From Flagellimonas marinaquae (GTDB taxonomy: Bacteria; Bacteroidota; Bacteroidia; Flavobacteriales; Flavobacteriaceae), in NCBI RefSeq assembly GCF_003992675.1, contig NZ_RZMZ01000012.1:34393-98392 (forward strand): a stretch of 64,000 nucleotides of DNA. The letters are read 5' to 3'. A program made the position numbers and the translations under genes. How positions within the stretch are numbered: the stretch's first letter is position 1; every line of letters starts with the position of its first letter. Under the pieces are notes generated by a model. It was not told the origin of the DNA and did not search any database. It worked only from the letters and a program-made list of their open reading frames with translations. Of this stretch, positions 28,300-37,575 are shown one piece after another.

Positions 28300-29421
28300 T
28301 TATATGTTCCTTGGAAGTTCTCCCTTTTTTTCCCTTGTAATCCAGGTAAAGAAGTTTTCATAATCCGAAATAATCTTTTTCGAACCAAAATTTTTTAAAA
28401 CATGTTTTGATACTTGACTAGGGGGGAAGCTGTCAAGTTCCATGACCAATAGTTGAAGCTTTTCAACAAAATCGGCATCATTTTTCACCAGATATCCGTT
28501 TTCACCGTCAATCATAATTTCATTCATCCCGCCAGGTGCTTCGTAAACTATGGCAGGAGTGCCAACACCCAAGCTTTCCAATAGCGCATTGGGGAACCCC
28601 TCATATAAAGAGCCTTGCAGGTATATATGGTGCTCGGAAAGATGCTGATATACCTCATTTGAAAAGGGAATATGATTTATTCTTTCTAAAACACCCAAAT
28701 TTTCAGCCAAACCAAACAAACTTTCCTTTCTTGGTCCGTCCCCAATTATAGTGTAGGTAAAGTTAACATTGATTTTTGATAAACAGGTTATAATGCGATC
28801 ATAACCTTTTTGCTTGTTCAGACGACCTACGGTAATGAACTTGATTGGTTTCTTAGGTGATATTTCTTTTTTTGTCCGTATTTCGTTTGAAACGGGATTG
28901 TTCAATACCACTAGTTTCCTGAAATCATACACCCCAGAATCCAACATATCATTTTTCATGTCATTTGACTGACAAATGGTATAATCGATTCGTTTGTGGG
29001 CCAGTTTTCTAAGAATTTCATTTTTGGTTCTAACGAACCAATTTTGTTGCTTTACACTTTTTTTGGCTTCACTAATGATGAAAGTTTGTCTTGTAACACA
29101 TACCATTTTTGGAAATAAATAGGAGAGGAGACCAACAATTTGATTAATATGTGTCAAGGTTCCAAACAAAATATCAGGTTTGTACTCTTTAATGAGTTGA
29201 TAGATTTTTACAAATGCGTTTTGCGCTTTTTCCTCATTTAGATAGCAGACATCTATACCACTGGTGGAATAAACAGTGTCTTTTTCAAAACCAAGTACAA
29301 TCAATTTAACCGAGAATAGTTCTGAGGAAAGATTTTTTGCCAAAAATACCATTACCCTTTCGGCACCACCAGCACTTAAATTGGGAATACAAAAGAAGAT
29401 TTTTATTTTTTTTTGGGTCAT
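28300..29421 (-). CDS. GT4 family glycosyltransferase
   Basis: This 373-residue GT-B enzyme has the N-terminal FCIPNLSAGGAERVMVFLA loop, the central nucleotide-site sequence FITVGRLNKQKGYDRII near residue 195, and the C-terminal LQGSLYEGFPNALLESLGVG with the GT4 glutamate pair. It is cytoplasmic and predicted to add a sugar during repeat-unit assembly. The sampled line at 28741 has only 30% GC, well below the window's core genes. It sits between the flippase gene and a TupA-like ligase in the leftward operon. Confidence 0.9.
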   Translation of the reverse strand: MTQKKIKIFFCIPNLSAGGAERVMVFLAKNLSSELFSVKLIVLGFEKDTVYSTSGIDVCYLNEEKAQNAFVKIYQLIKEYKPDILFGTLTHINQIVGLLSYLFPKMVCVTRQTFIISEAKKSVKQQNWFVRTKNEILRKLAHKRIDYTICQSNDMKNDMLDSGVYDFRKLVVLNNPVSNEIRTKKEISPKKPIKFITVGRLNKQKGYDRIITCLSKINVNFTYTIIGDGPRKESLFGLAENLGVLERINHIPFSNEVYQHLSEHHIYLQGSLYEGFPNALLESLGVGTPAIVYEAPGGMNEIMIDGENGYLVKNDADFVEKLQLLVMELDSFPPSQVSKHVLKNFGSKKIISDYENFFTWITREKKGELPRNI

Positions 29422-29592
29422 GTTAGCTATTAGTCTGATTGGGTTTCAGTAGGTAAACGTTTATTTGATTTTCCTATTATCTCTATGTTTGCCTATTACT
29501 TTGCTTTTTGGTATTAATTATCAACAGTCTCTAATTTCATCTCCCTTTAGTGTATTTAAAAATAATTCTTAGCAAATCCGTTTGACTCAAGT

Positions 29593-30933
29593 TCACCTTT
29601 TTAGCTTTCGGATGTACAAATAAATAATTAGGGCATTCACAAAATAAACTGCTGAGGTGGCCAGTGCAATTCCTTTGATTCCAAGCCATTCTAGAAACAC
29701 ATAATTCAATATGATATTCATTACCAGATTTACCATTGAGGATATCACCAGAAAGTTATTCTTGTTTATAGCATTTAGATAGCGGTTCATTACAATTGCA
29801 GAAACATAAAACGGCAACTGAATGAGGTAAAGTTGTTGAATTACATAAACTTCTTCTGTATTGGCACTTGTAAATGTGCCTCGTTCAAAAACAATTGTTA
29901 TTATGAATTTGGATAAGAGAATTAGTACGATGGTCACCGCACTCATTAGACCTAATCCTGCCCCCAATACCCTATGTAAATGATTATAAAGTATCTTTCG
30001 TCCCTCCACTGCTTTTTCGGAAAAATAAGGCAAAAGGGTATTACTTATTGGTATAGTAACTAGGCCAATCACCACTACGGTAATTTTTGTTCCATAATTA
30101 AGGGTAGCGAGGGCCCCAACCGTTAACCGAGCTGAATAGTATTGATCAACAATTGGGTTAAGCCCGTGGATTAAACTGGAAGATATTTTGGCAGGAACCT
30201 GTTTGATCATCACCTGAAGGTTTTCTCCTTTAAAACTAGGCTTGCCAATCTCAAAAATCTGTTTTTTAAAACCCAGAATAACTAGATATACGCAACTGAT
30301 GACACTACCAATTAACATTCCAATAGCCAAGGTTTTTTCTTGAAATGTTTCTTGAAAAAAGAAAAGCAGAACAATGGTGGAAGCAGGAACAAAAACTGCG
30401 TTCAATGAAGAATAGAAGTACTCATTCTCTACCCGCAGTATACCTGAAATTAGTGAGGACAAAGCCCAAAAAAGCATACAAGGAAGGATAATCCACAGCT
30501 GAATTTTAATCAACTCATAGTAACGGGGCTCATGACCAGGAAAAAGAATCTCTAAGTAAACGTCAATGCCCAGATAAGTGATTACCATCATCACAAAGGC
30601 TATTCCTATTGTAATAATGAAACTGGAGCTCTGAAAAGTTCCAATGCCTTGCCCAAGTTTTTTTTCCAAAACGTAATTTGGGATAAAAACACTGCTGTAG
30701 GAATTCAAAAAAACATTTTGAACAAATGTTGGTATTAGTGCAGCTATGAGATAGGTGTCCAAAAGTTCAGAAACTCCGTACTTGTCTGCAATCAAGATTT
30801 CCTTAAAAAAACCTACTCCTTTAACCAAAAGAGCAACCACGGCCACCGATATCATATTGGATAGCAGTTGGCTTTGATATTTTTTCCAAATCTTGGTCAG
30901 AATGGAGCGCCAGTTCTTTTTATCTTTTGGCAT
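29593..30933 (-). CDS. MurJ/Wzx-type lipid-linked oligosaccharide flippase
   Basis: This 446-residue polytopic inner-membrane protein has about 12 hydrophobic helices. The N-terminal KGVGFFKEILIADKYGVSELLDTYLIAALIP closely resembles the MurJ/MviN opening, and LSKFIITIVFERGTFTS near residue 345 is another MurJ-like block. MurJ flips lipid II; family members inside EPS loci are thought to flip lipid-linked repeat units instead. Its place directly after the Wzy-like polymerase supports the EPS role, and no other flippase gene is visible in this locus. It is shorter than housekeeping MurJ (about 500 residues or more). Confidence 0.85.
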   Translation of the reverse strand: MPKDKKNWRSILTKIWKKYQSQLLSNMISVAVVALLVKGVGFFKEILIADKYGVSELLDTYLIAALIPTFVQNVFLNSYSSVFIPNYVLEKKLGQGIGTFQSSSFIITIGIAFVMMVITYLGIDVYLEILFPGHEPRYYELIKIQLWIILPCMLFWALSSLISGILRVENEYFYSSLNAVFVPASTIVLLFFFQETFQEKTLAIGMLIGSVISCVYLVILGFKKQIFEIGKPSFKGENLQVMIKQVPAKISSSLIHGLNPIVDQYYSARLTVGALATLNYGTKITVVVIGLVTIPISNTLLPYFSEKAVEGRKILYNHLHRVLGAGLGLMSAVTIVLILLSKFIITIVFERGTFTSANTEEVYVIQQLYLIQLPFYVSAIVMNRYLNAINKNNFLVISSMVNLVMNIILNYVFLEWLGIKGIALATSAVYFVNALIIYLYIRKLKR

Positions 30934-30939
30934 GGTTGT

Positions 30940-32130
30940 CTATTCTTGTTCGGTGGTAGCGAGCTTTACTTGTTTTTCGTCTAAGGAAAAGCGACCAAAT
31001 TTTTCAGTGTAGGGTGATTTTTTCACTTGAATGGAAACCCACATTAGTATAAAAATAGCGTACTCGTTGGTCATAAAGTTATGGTTGGTCATAAAGAAAA
31101 GAGCCATTCCACAAAGCATTAACAGACCATGAGGTTTTTCTTGAAATTGTTGATAGCCCCTCAAAAATAATTTGGTCAGAAAACCAAGGAAAAAAAGAAG
31201 CGGAATGATCCCACTTTCTCCCCAAATCAATAAATACGTATTGTGGACTCCCCAACGGGATTGAACAACCCCATAGGCTAGGAAAGAGCGATAACCATTA
31301 CCAAATACAGGATTTTCAAATAAGGCGTCATAATATCGAGCCCATGTCTCAGTTCGGGAGTCTTCATTTAATGCCTGAACATTATTTTGTTGACCACCAT
31401 TTATCAAAGCCCCTATCTGCTCCAAACGCTCGTTTTTAACAGGGAGGAACTCATTAAAGGTCACCAATAAAACCAGAACACCAAAGCCAATTAGTAGCAT
31501 CTTGGCATTTTTCACGCTTAACCGAATGGACATCAAGTTCAACAATAGCCAAGTCACCATATAAGTCCGGGACAAGGTGATTAGACCTAATCCAGTAAAT
31601 GACAGTTTTCCAAAAAGTTGAAGTGATTTTAGAATGGTAAAGCTTAGCGCAAAGCCCATTAAACAGACTAACCCTGCGTTGTTGGCATCCAAATAAAAAC
31701 CACTATAACGACCATAATCGGCAATTGGGTTTTGAAAAAGAAAGATATTGCCCAAAATGGACAAAGCACCAATCAATAAAAAGAACCAAAGCTCTTTTTG
31801 GCTAGTTCTTTTTACGACTTCATAGCCCCCCCAAATTATGATGAAATACTTAACCACGGTTACGTAAAAAGAATATAGATCTTTAATATAGGCTTGACTT
31901 ACAAGAATCCCAATCAAAAAATATAACCCTCCGAAGATGAGCATTTCATAACTGTTCCCTGTTTTCTTGTTAAGAATTACGTAGGCTAATATTAATCCAT
32001 AGGATGCGTAGCTCAACAACGAGGATAGGGTGTCATTGATGTAAATTTGGGTAAACGCCGGAAAGTTCCATAAAATAAGTGCTAAAATCGCATAGCGCAG
32101 TATGGGCAATACCTCGGGTTTAGGTTCCAT
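30940..32130 (-). CDS. O-antigen polymerase/ligase-like (Wzy-type) membrane protein
   Basis: This 396-residue inner-membrane protein has about 10-12 transmembrane helices and a large periplasmic loop near residues 225-300. That loop contains EDSRTETWARYYDALFENPVFGNGYRS and the VHNTYLLIWGESG element, the signature of the Wzy_C/O-antigen ligase family. It would polymerise EPS repeat units at the periplasmic face. Its ATG overlaps the stop of the upstream glycosyltransferase (TAATG at 32128-32132), and the flippase gene starts 6 bases after its stop, so the three form a tight operon. Confidence 0.87.
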   Translation of the reverse strand: MEPKPEVLPILRYAILALILWNFPAFTQIYINDTLSSLLSYASYGLILAYVILNKKTGNSYEMLIFGGLYFLIGILVSQAYIKDLYSFYVTVVKYFIIIWGGYEVVKRTSQKELWFFLLIGALSILGNIFLFQNPIADYGRYSGFYLDANNAGLVCLMGFALSFTILKSLQLFGKLSFTGLGLITLSRTYMVTWLLLNLMSIRLSVKNAKMLLIGFGVLVLLVTFNEFLPVKNERLEQIGALINGGQQNNVQALNEDSRTETWARYYDALFENPVFGNGYRSFLAYGVVQSRWGVHNTYLLIWGESGIIPLLFFLGFLTKLFLRGYQQFQEKPHGLLMLCGMALFFMTNHNFMTNEYAIFILMWVSIQVKKSPYTEKFGRFSLDEKQVKLATTEQE

Positions 32131-33200
32131 TAATCTGTACTTAATTCTTTAAATAAAGTTTCCCACTTACTAATAATCTCCGATAAGCTAAACTTTTTCA
32201 TACTTTCAGGAGCCCTTGTGGCTAAATCCAATCGTAGGGATTCATTTTCAAGTAATAGCTTTAGGTTTTCCTGCATGGCCTCGGGATTTTGATTTTCCAC
32301 CAGCAATCCGTTTGACCTATGCTCAATCAGTTCACTCGGTCCAGATACGCAATCGTACGCTACACATGACATCCCATTACTTAATGCTTCCATCAGCCCC
32401 ATTGGTAGACCTTCGTGCCTTGAGGGCAATACGAATATTTGGGAATTCTGCATAATTTCAAAAACATTGGGGCAGAATCCCTCAAATTTGATATGATTTT
32501 CAATTCCTAAGCCTTGGGCAATATTCTGGAGATAAGGCAAACCTATTGATCCACCACCTAAAATCCGAAGGGTCCAATCAGGATGTTCTTTCAAAATTGG
32601 GGCCACCGCGGGTAAGAAGGCATCAAAACCCTTTTGGTGGTAGCGGTCCAATGAACCTACCAATAAAATTGTTTTTTCTCTTTCCTCAAATGGTTTTGTT
32701 CTGTCAGGTACTGAAATTGGGTTAGGCATTACGACAACTTTTGCACCCATTTTTGTATAGTATTCAACGTCATATGATGTTAAAACGGTAATAAACCCAG
32801 CAAATCGGTATAGATATTTTTGAATGAAAATATCCTTATTGCTTTTTCTGTTGAATGTATGATTGATATGTTCAGAAACAATAACATTGATTTTCAACAA
32901 AAGGCCAACGATTATGGCAATAAAACCATTAGGTGGCATGAAGGAAATTAAGATATCCGGCTTAGGCCCCTGTTTTTTGTAAAACCTAAACAGGTTGACA
33001 ATAGACCTTAGTTTATGGTTTTTAATGGAGCCTTCATGAAGTTTTATCCTTCGAACATTATCTGAGACTGAATATTGATCACCATTGTTGAATGTAATCA
33101 ATCTTACTTCATGATGTTCTGCTAGGGCATTGGCAACAGTAACCATAACCCTTTCCGCGCCACCACCACTCAACCTATCAATGCTGAAGTCTATTCTCAT
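32130..33200 (-). CDS. GT4 family glycosyltransferase
   Basis: This 356-residue GT-B enzyme opens with IDRLSGGGAERVMVTVANAL. It carries ILLVGSLDRYHQKGFD near residue 180 and LPSRHEGLPMGLMEALSNGMSCVAYDC, the donor-site glutamate motif, near 262. It is cytoplasmic and adds a sugar to the EPS precursor. Start and stop overlap its neighbours: its ATG overlaps the stop of the TupA-like gene by 4 bases and its stop overlaps the Wzy start by one base. Translational coupling across the three genes is therefore likely. Confidence 0.9.
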   Translation of the reverse strand: MRIDFSIDRLSGGGAERVMVTVANALAEHHEVRLITFNNGDQYSVSDNVRRIKLHEGSIKNHKLRSIVNLFRFYKKQGPKPDILISFMPPNGFIAIIVGLLLKINVIVSEHINHTFNRKSNKDIFIQKYLYRFAGFITVLTSYDVEYYTKMGAKVVVMPNPISVPDRTKPFEEREKTILLVGSLDRYHQKGFDAFLPAVAPILKEHPDWTLRILGGGSIGLPYLQNIAQGLGIENHIKFEGFCPNVFEIMQNSQIFVLPSRHEGLPMGLMEALSNGMSCVAYDCVSGPSELIEHRSNGLLVENQNPEAMQENLKLLLENESLRLDLATRAPESMKKFSLSEIISKWETLFKELSTD

Positions 33201-34144
33201 TGGTCTAAAATGTTTAATTTTTCACCGAGTTTGGCATCCCATGAATCGGGTCTGAACGGACCTGTTCCTCCTATGTGGTATAAGGTTAACTCGCCAAAAT
33301 AAAGTTTATTGTCAATCAGATACCAGTCTACCCTCAAATACTTGAAATCCTTAGATAATTCTTCAGAGAGCGAAATCATTTCATCCAAACACTTGGGTTT
33401 TTCAATATCACGAGAATTAACATCTGAGGAATTCTTGAGCATTTTCGACCATTGGTAAGGCTGTTTTTCCCATTCTTTATTGTACCAATTTCGAAAGTGT
33501 TCTTTAGACCCTCTTCCCACATCTACGCTTATCATTTCTACATTGCCATTAAAGCAATGCAGCTTATAGTCCGAAGGGAAACCGCCAGTGCCATCATCTA
33601 GAAGCTTTTCAACAATGATCAGTGGTTTTATGTCTTTGTAAACAGGCTCTCTATTGTCCCAATAGTAGTTCTGGGACATGTTTTTGCGCAGTCTTAGTTG
33701 AATTTCTTTCCAATTTATGGTTGCATTTTTATCCTTCACCACAATTCCTCCCGAACTATCGTGGTTGGTCTTTATAATCATTGGATAATCTGGAAGATTT
33801 TCGGGAAAGATATCCTTTGGGTTTGAAGTAACAAAAGCTAAAGGAATTAAGTACTTATTCCCGATTTTCTCATCAATATATTTCCTGACCTCATATTTGT
33901 CAGCTAATGTACTTCCAATTGGATTACTATAATTGAGTTTTAACCAATTGATTTTTTCATTTAGGGTTTTTGGATTGTCCAAATCCAGATCGTAACCTAA
34001 ATTCTTTTTGAAACGTTTTCGGGTAAATTTTTCCGGTGAAAGGTATCTCTTATGAAGGAAAAAGTAGTATATCCTTGCAAAAGGGGACAACAACGAATAT
34101 CCAATCTCGCTTGTTTGAAAAAAACGCCTTAAAAAACTTTTCAT
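33197..34144 (-). CDS. TupA-like ATP-grasp amidoligase (second copy)
   Basis: This 315-residue paralog of the 27331-28260 protein has the same landmarks: LNEKINWLKLNY, ADKYEVRKYIDEKIG, YPMIIKTNHDSSGGIVVKDK, IIVEKLLDDG, SDYKLHCFNGNVEMISVDVGR, and the C-terminal YLRVDWYLI with FGELTLYHIGG. The two copies align through their whole length but have diverged strongly, suggesting different substrates or positions of attachment. Its first gene neighbours are the pectate-lyase-like gene upstream (124 bases away) and a GT4 gene downstream (4-base overlap). Amide or peptide bond formation on the polymer is inferred from the family. Confidence 0.83.
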   Translation of the reverse strand: MKSFLRRFFQTSEIGYSLLSPFARIYYFFLHKRYLSPEKFTRKRFKKNLGYDLDLDNPKTLNEKINWLKLNYSNPIGSTLADKYEVRKYIDEKIGNKYLIPLAFVTSNPKDIFPENLPDYPMIIKTNHDSSGGIVVKDKNATINWKEIQLRLRKNMSQNYYWDNREPVYKDIKPLIIVEKLLDDGTGGFPSDYKLHCFNGNVEMISVDVGRGSKEHFRNWYNKEWEKQPYQWSKMLKNSSDVNSRDIEKPKCLDEMISLSEELSKDFKYLRVDWYLIDNKLYFGELTLYHIGGTGPFRPDSWDAKLGEKLNILDQ

Positions 34145-34268
34145 CCAATGGTTTTGAAAAGCAAAGATTGTTGTTTTTCAAACAGTACACAAAAAAGTTG
34201 TTCAAAGCAGCAAATTACTCGATATTCAGATTAAATTAACAACGGGTAATGTAAGTTGACTTTTGATA

Positions 34269-36026
34269 CTATTTTAGAGTTAGGGCATAAACGAACTCTT
34301 CAATATTTGTGTATCCATTTCCGTCATTATCATCAGACGCTTTCGAACTTAAATTTCCATAAGTTATTATCTCCCATGCATCCGCCATACCATCATTATC
34401 GCTGTCATATGTCGTTGGATGTTCAACTGAAACCAAGTTTGGAAATCCGCCTACAGCAGAAATATCGGTAATCCCTTGAACTCCATTTTGATCAATCCAA
34501 TCACCAAGTAATCGAGCATCTACGGCATCTGGAAATAGCACGCTAGGACCAACGTCATTTAATACAATATCTACAACTTGCTCACTGGGAATAGGAGTAT
34601 AAGGGCTATTAGGCAGTCCTCTTCCATTTGCTCCATTCTCTATCCAATTACCGTTAGTCATACCATATGGATTATTGTAAGAACCAATTTCGATATTATC
34701 ATCCTCCCAAACGATACCTTCACTAACTAAACCATTGGGATTTTCATATCTGTTCAATTGATAAACATGATTTGCTTGACCTGGAGGATAATCACTATCT
34801 GGTTTGAATACATTTCCAACAGAGTCAAATATCGATGCACCATAGCTTACAGTTACAGCTCTGTTGTAGTTATAAAGTACATTGTTTACAAATTCAAACG
34901 AGCTACCATCGGCATAAGTATGCTCCGGAACCCGATTTCCGTTGTTGGCCCAATAATTCTGTATGACGGACATATTATGAACATTTCGCCCTAAAAGGGC
35001 AGCATAATTGTATCCGTCCAAATTTTCATGAATAATCGAGTTCTGAAGTGTAATATTTCTTACAGGGGCATTGACTGCACCCGAGGAGTTTCCTCCCACA
35101 GCGAAGATTTCATCATTAGCCCAGCCCATACTCACATGGTCAATAATTACATTTTCCAAAACAGAATTTGATTTTCTATTTAGAATTCGAACCGCGTCGT
35201 TTTCAACTGAATTACCAGGTCGAATTCTTAAATACCTAACAATTACTTCGGAAGCAGAAATTCGCAAGGCCCCACCACGAATGGTTATACCAGGACTGGG
35301 AGCCGTTTGTCCCGCAATAGTACAATATGGGTTGGTAATTGCACGTTCAGAAGTCCAATTGATTTCTCCAGCAACATCAAAAACAATAATTCTGGGACCA
35401 CTTGCATGCATGGCTTCCACCAAACTGCCTGGACCAGTTTCATTAAGGGTGGTCACATGAATTATCCTTCCACCTCGTCCACCTACAGTATTTTGCCCAA
35501 AACCCTTGGCGCCTGGAAACGCTTTTAATGCACCCATATCCATATCACCATATTGGGTATTCACCACCACGGTGGCAGTTTTATTGCCCGTGTTTCCACC
35601 TTTGCTGGCTTGTAGGGTATAGGTAAAATTATCCGAAACCACACCATTGTCCCCTGCTTTGTTGGCAGCGTCCGGGTGGGGGGTGTAGGTTAAGGTATTG
35701 TCCGCATTAATGGTAAGGGTACCTTCGGTAGGTTCGGATACCTCCACAATTTGAAAGCTTTCCGTGTCCTGGACATTATCGTTCTTCAAGACATCAAGCG
35801 TAGAGGATCCAACATTTCCGGAAATGGTGAATTCGTCGTCCATGGCCTCGAAGGAGACGGACGGAATCAATTGTCCGTTTTCGTCCAATTGTTTATCCTT
35901 TTCCTCTTCGATTTGACTTTCAACGGTCGCATCGAATAAATCACTGTCCTTACTGCAAGAAGTGAAAGCTAGGGTAATTAACAACAATAAAGTGCTCACG
36001 TACGAAATGGTTTTGTGGGGCGCCAT
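34269..36026 (-). CDS. Pectate-lyase-like (beta-helix) lipoprotein with Ig/VCBS-like domain
   Basis: From the ATG at 36024-36026 this is 585 residues. The lipoprotein signal ends LITLAFTSC with the lipobox cysteine. A VCBS/Ig-like domain (DVLKNDNVQDTESFQI, TLTINADNTLTYTP) fills about residues 60-155. The rest is a right-handed beta-helix of the pectate lyase superfamily, with AFPGAKGFGQNTVGGRGGRI, a VRYLRIRPGN ladder rung and DHVSMGWANDE. A calcium-binding DSDNDGMADAWEI motif lies near the C-terminus. The 18-residue upstream extension to 36080 would push the signal inward, so it was not used. The enzyme probably cleaves a uronic-acid polymer at the cell surface by beta-elimination. Confidence 0.83.
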   Translation of the reverse strand: MAPHKTISYVSTLLLLITLAFTSCSKDSDLFDATVESQIEEEKDKQLDENGQLIPSVSFEAMDDEFTISGNVGSSTLDVLKNDNVQDTESFQIVEVSEPTEGTLTINADNTLTYTPHPDAANKAGDNGVVSDNFTYTLQASKGGNTGNKTATVVVNTQYGDMDMGALKAFPGAKGFGQNTVGGRGGRIIHVTTLNETGPGSLVEAMHASGPRIIVFDVAGEINWTSERAITNPYCTIAGQTAPSPGITIRGGALRISASEVIVRYLRIRPGNSVENDAVRILNRKSNSVLENVIIDHVSMGWANDEIFAVGGNSSGAVNAPVRNITLQNSIIHENLDGYNYAALLGRNVHNMSVIQNYWANNGNRVPEHTYADGSSFEFVNNVLYNYNRAVTVSYGASIFDSVGNVFKPDSDYPPGQANHVYQLNRYENPNGLVSEGIVWEDDNIEIGSYNNPYGMTNGNWIENGANGRGLPNSPYTPIPSEQVVDIVLNDVGPSVLFPDAVDARLLGDWIDQNGVQGITDISAVGGFPNLVSVEHPTTYDSDNDGMADAWEIITYGNLSSKASDDNDGNGYTNIEEFVYALTLK

Positions 36027-36077
36027 TTGAATACTGGGGTTAAGTGGGTTAAAGTTTATTGTTTCCGACTTGGAAAA

Positions 36078-36085
36078 CAAATCTA
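36078..36085 (-). promoter_or_regulatory. Possible -7 box for the lyase gene
   Basis: On the minus strand the sequence reads TAGATTTG, fitting TAnnTTTG, 51 bases upstream of the chosen ATG. No TTG -33 element stands at the expected spacing. Confidence 0.3.
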
Positions 36086-36549
36086 AATCAATCGTATGTT
36101 TTGTCGATGAAAATTCGTTTTTTTTCGATGAAATACACTTTTCAACTTGCTGATTTTCTGATTACTTTAAAAAAATCGTTGAAAATGAAGCTAAATCGGT
36201 CAAACTACCTTCACGACAAGACTAATACGGGGAGTTCCTTTTTTTGGATGTGGGGTTTCCCGATTATCGATGAATTACATCTTTTTTTAACATTGGCCTA
36301 CTTTTTTTAACAGTCTCAGCTCGTTGGATGGTTTGGCTGATTCATAAAAATAGGAGGGAGGTGCGATAGGAAAGATGTATGCCGCGCAACAACAACCGTA
36401 ATATGACACGGCGAACGCTGTGAATAGGGCAGCAGGAAAGGGAATAGGTTCCCATACCACACACTGCGGCAATACCACAAGGGAAAAGTGAACCAAGATG
36501 AGTGCTTCCTTAGTAATTTTGGAACCCTTGGCTTAGGTTTGGGTGCGGT
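36086..36549. other. Intergenic stretch in the EPS operon; tandem repeat, no convincing gene
   Basis: About 460 bases lie between the lyase promoter region and the stop of the epimerase gene. The 12-mer CTTTTTTTAACA occurs twice in direct orientation, at 36281-36292 and 36301-36312, exactly 20 bases apart. A 69-codon minus-strand frame (36287-36496) lacks any recognisable domain and is Cys/Tyr/Pro-rich in a way that suggests chance. The gap separates the ugd-GT-epimerase group from the low-GC cassette, so it may hold a separate promoter. Confidence 0.5.
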
Positions 36550-37575
36550 CTATTTGTAAAATGCATTGTACCAGTCGACAAACTCCTGTACCCCCTTTTC
36601 AATGGGTGTGTTTGGGGTATAATCGTAGTCCTGTATCAACTCATTTACATCGGCCCAAGTGCTTTCCACATCACCGGGCTGTATGGGCATTAGATTTCGT
36701 TTGGCTTCAGTTTGCAGTGAGGATTCGATGGCGTCGATAAAGGCCGTAAGCTTTACCTGCTTATTGTTGCCAATATTGTAGATCTTGTATAGCTCGTCCT
36801 TTCGTTTGCTTTCCGCTACAGGGGTTTCAATTATCTTGGACATTCCGCCAACAATATCGTCCACATAGGTAAAATCCCGTGCCATATTCCCATAATTGAA
36901 CACATTGATGGGCTCTCCTTTCTTTATGGCGTCCACAAAAAGGAAAAGGGCCATATCCGGTCTGCCCCAAGGACCGTAAACGGTAAAGAAACGCAAACCT
37001 GTGGTGGGCAATTGGTATAAATGGCTATAGGTATGGGCCATGAGCTCGTTGCTCTTTTTGGTGGCAGCATACATACTTATGGGCCTATCCACCGTATCCT
37101 CGGTGGAGAATGGTATTTTTTCATTCAAACCGTAAACGCTGGAGCTGCTGGCATATACCAAGTGCTTTACCTTGCCATATCGGCAACATTCCAGCAAATT
37201 GGCAAACCCCACCACATTGCTCTGTACATAGGCGTCCGGATTTTCCAAACTGTACCGTACCCCGGCCTGGGCGCCTAGATTACAGACTACATCAAAAGTA
37301 TGGGTGTCAAAAAGTTGGTTTAAGGCATCACGGTCTGCCAAATCGAGCTTTATAAACTGCATTTGGTCTTGATGAAGGGAACTGCGGGTCAATTGATGGT
37401 CGGTTTCGGCACCGGACCGCGCAATGCCCAACTGTTCCAAACGGGCGTACTTTAGCCCGACATCATAATAATCGTTGATGTTGTCCAAACCAACCACTGT
37501 ATGTCCGTTTTTGATCAAAAGCTCACACAAATGGTAGCCTATAAAACCTGCCGCTCCTGTTACTAAGATGTTCAT
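36550..37575 (-). CDS. NAD-dependent epimerase, UDP-glucuronate 4-epimerase type
   Basis: This 341-residue extended short-chain dehydrogenase has the NAD motif VTGAAGFIGYHL, the active-site SSSSVYG and the catalytic YAATKK (Tyr-x-x-x-Lys). RFFTVYGPWGRPDMALF near residue 195 is typical of UDP-glucuronate 4-epimerases, which convert UDP-GlcA to UDP-GalA. Length matches that family. The ugd gene two places upstream would supply UDP-GlcA, so together they could deliver galacturonic acid to the EPS. It overlaps the upstream glycosyltransferase by 4 bases. A related epimerase specificity cannot be excluded from sequence alone. Confidence 0.87.
   Translation of the reverse strand: MNILVTGAAGFIGYHLCELLIKNGHTVVGLDNINDYYDVGLKYARLEQLGIARSGAETDHQLTRSSLHQDQMQFIKLDLADRDALNQLFDTHTFDVVCNLGAQAGVRYSLENPDAYVQSNVVGFANLLECCRYGKVKHLVYASSSSVYGLNEKIPFSTEDTVDRPISMYAATKKSNELMAHTYSHLYQLPTTGLRFFTVYGPWGRPDMALFLFVDAIKKGEPINVFNYGNMARDFTYVDDIVGGMSKIIETPVAESKRKDELYKIYNIGNNKQVKLTAFIDAIESSLQTEAKRNLMPIQPGDVESTWADVNELIQDYDYTPNTPIEKGVQEFVDWYNAFYK

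Noticed and set aside
36287..36496. 69-codon minus-strand frame in the EPS operon gap
   Set aside because: Cys-, Tyr- and Pro-rich, no known motif, no promoter or coupling; treated as noncoding.
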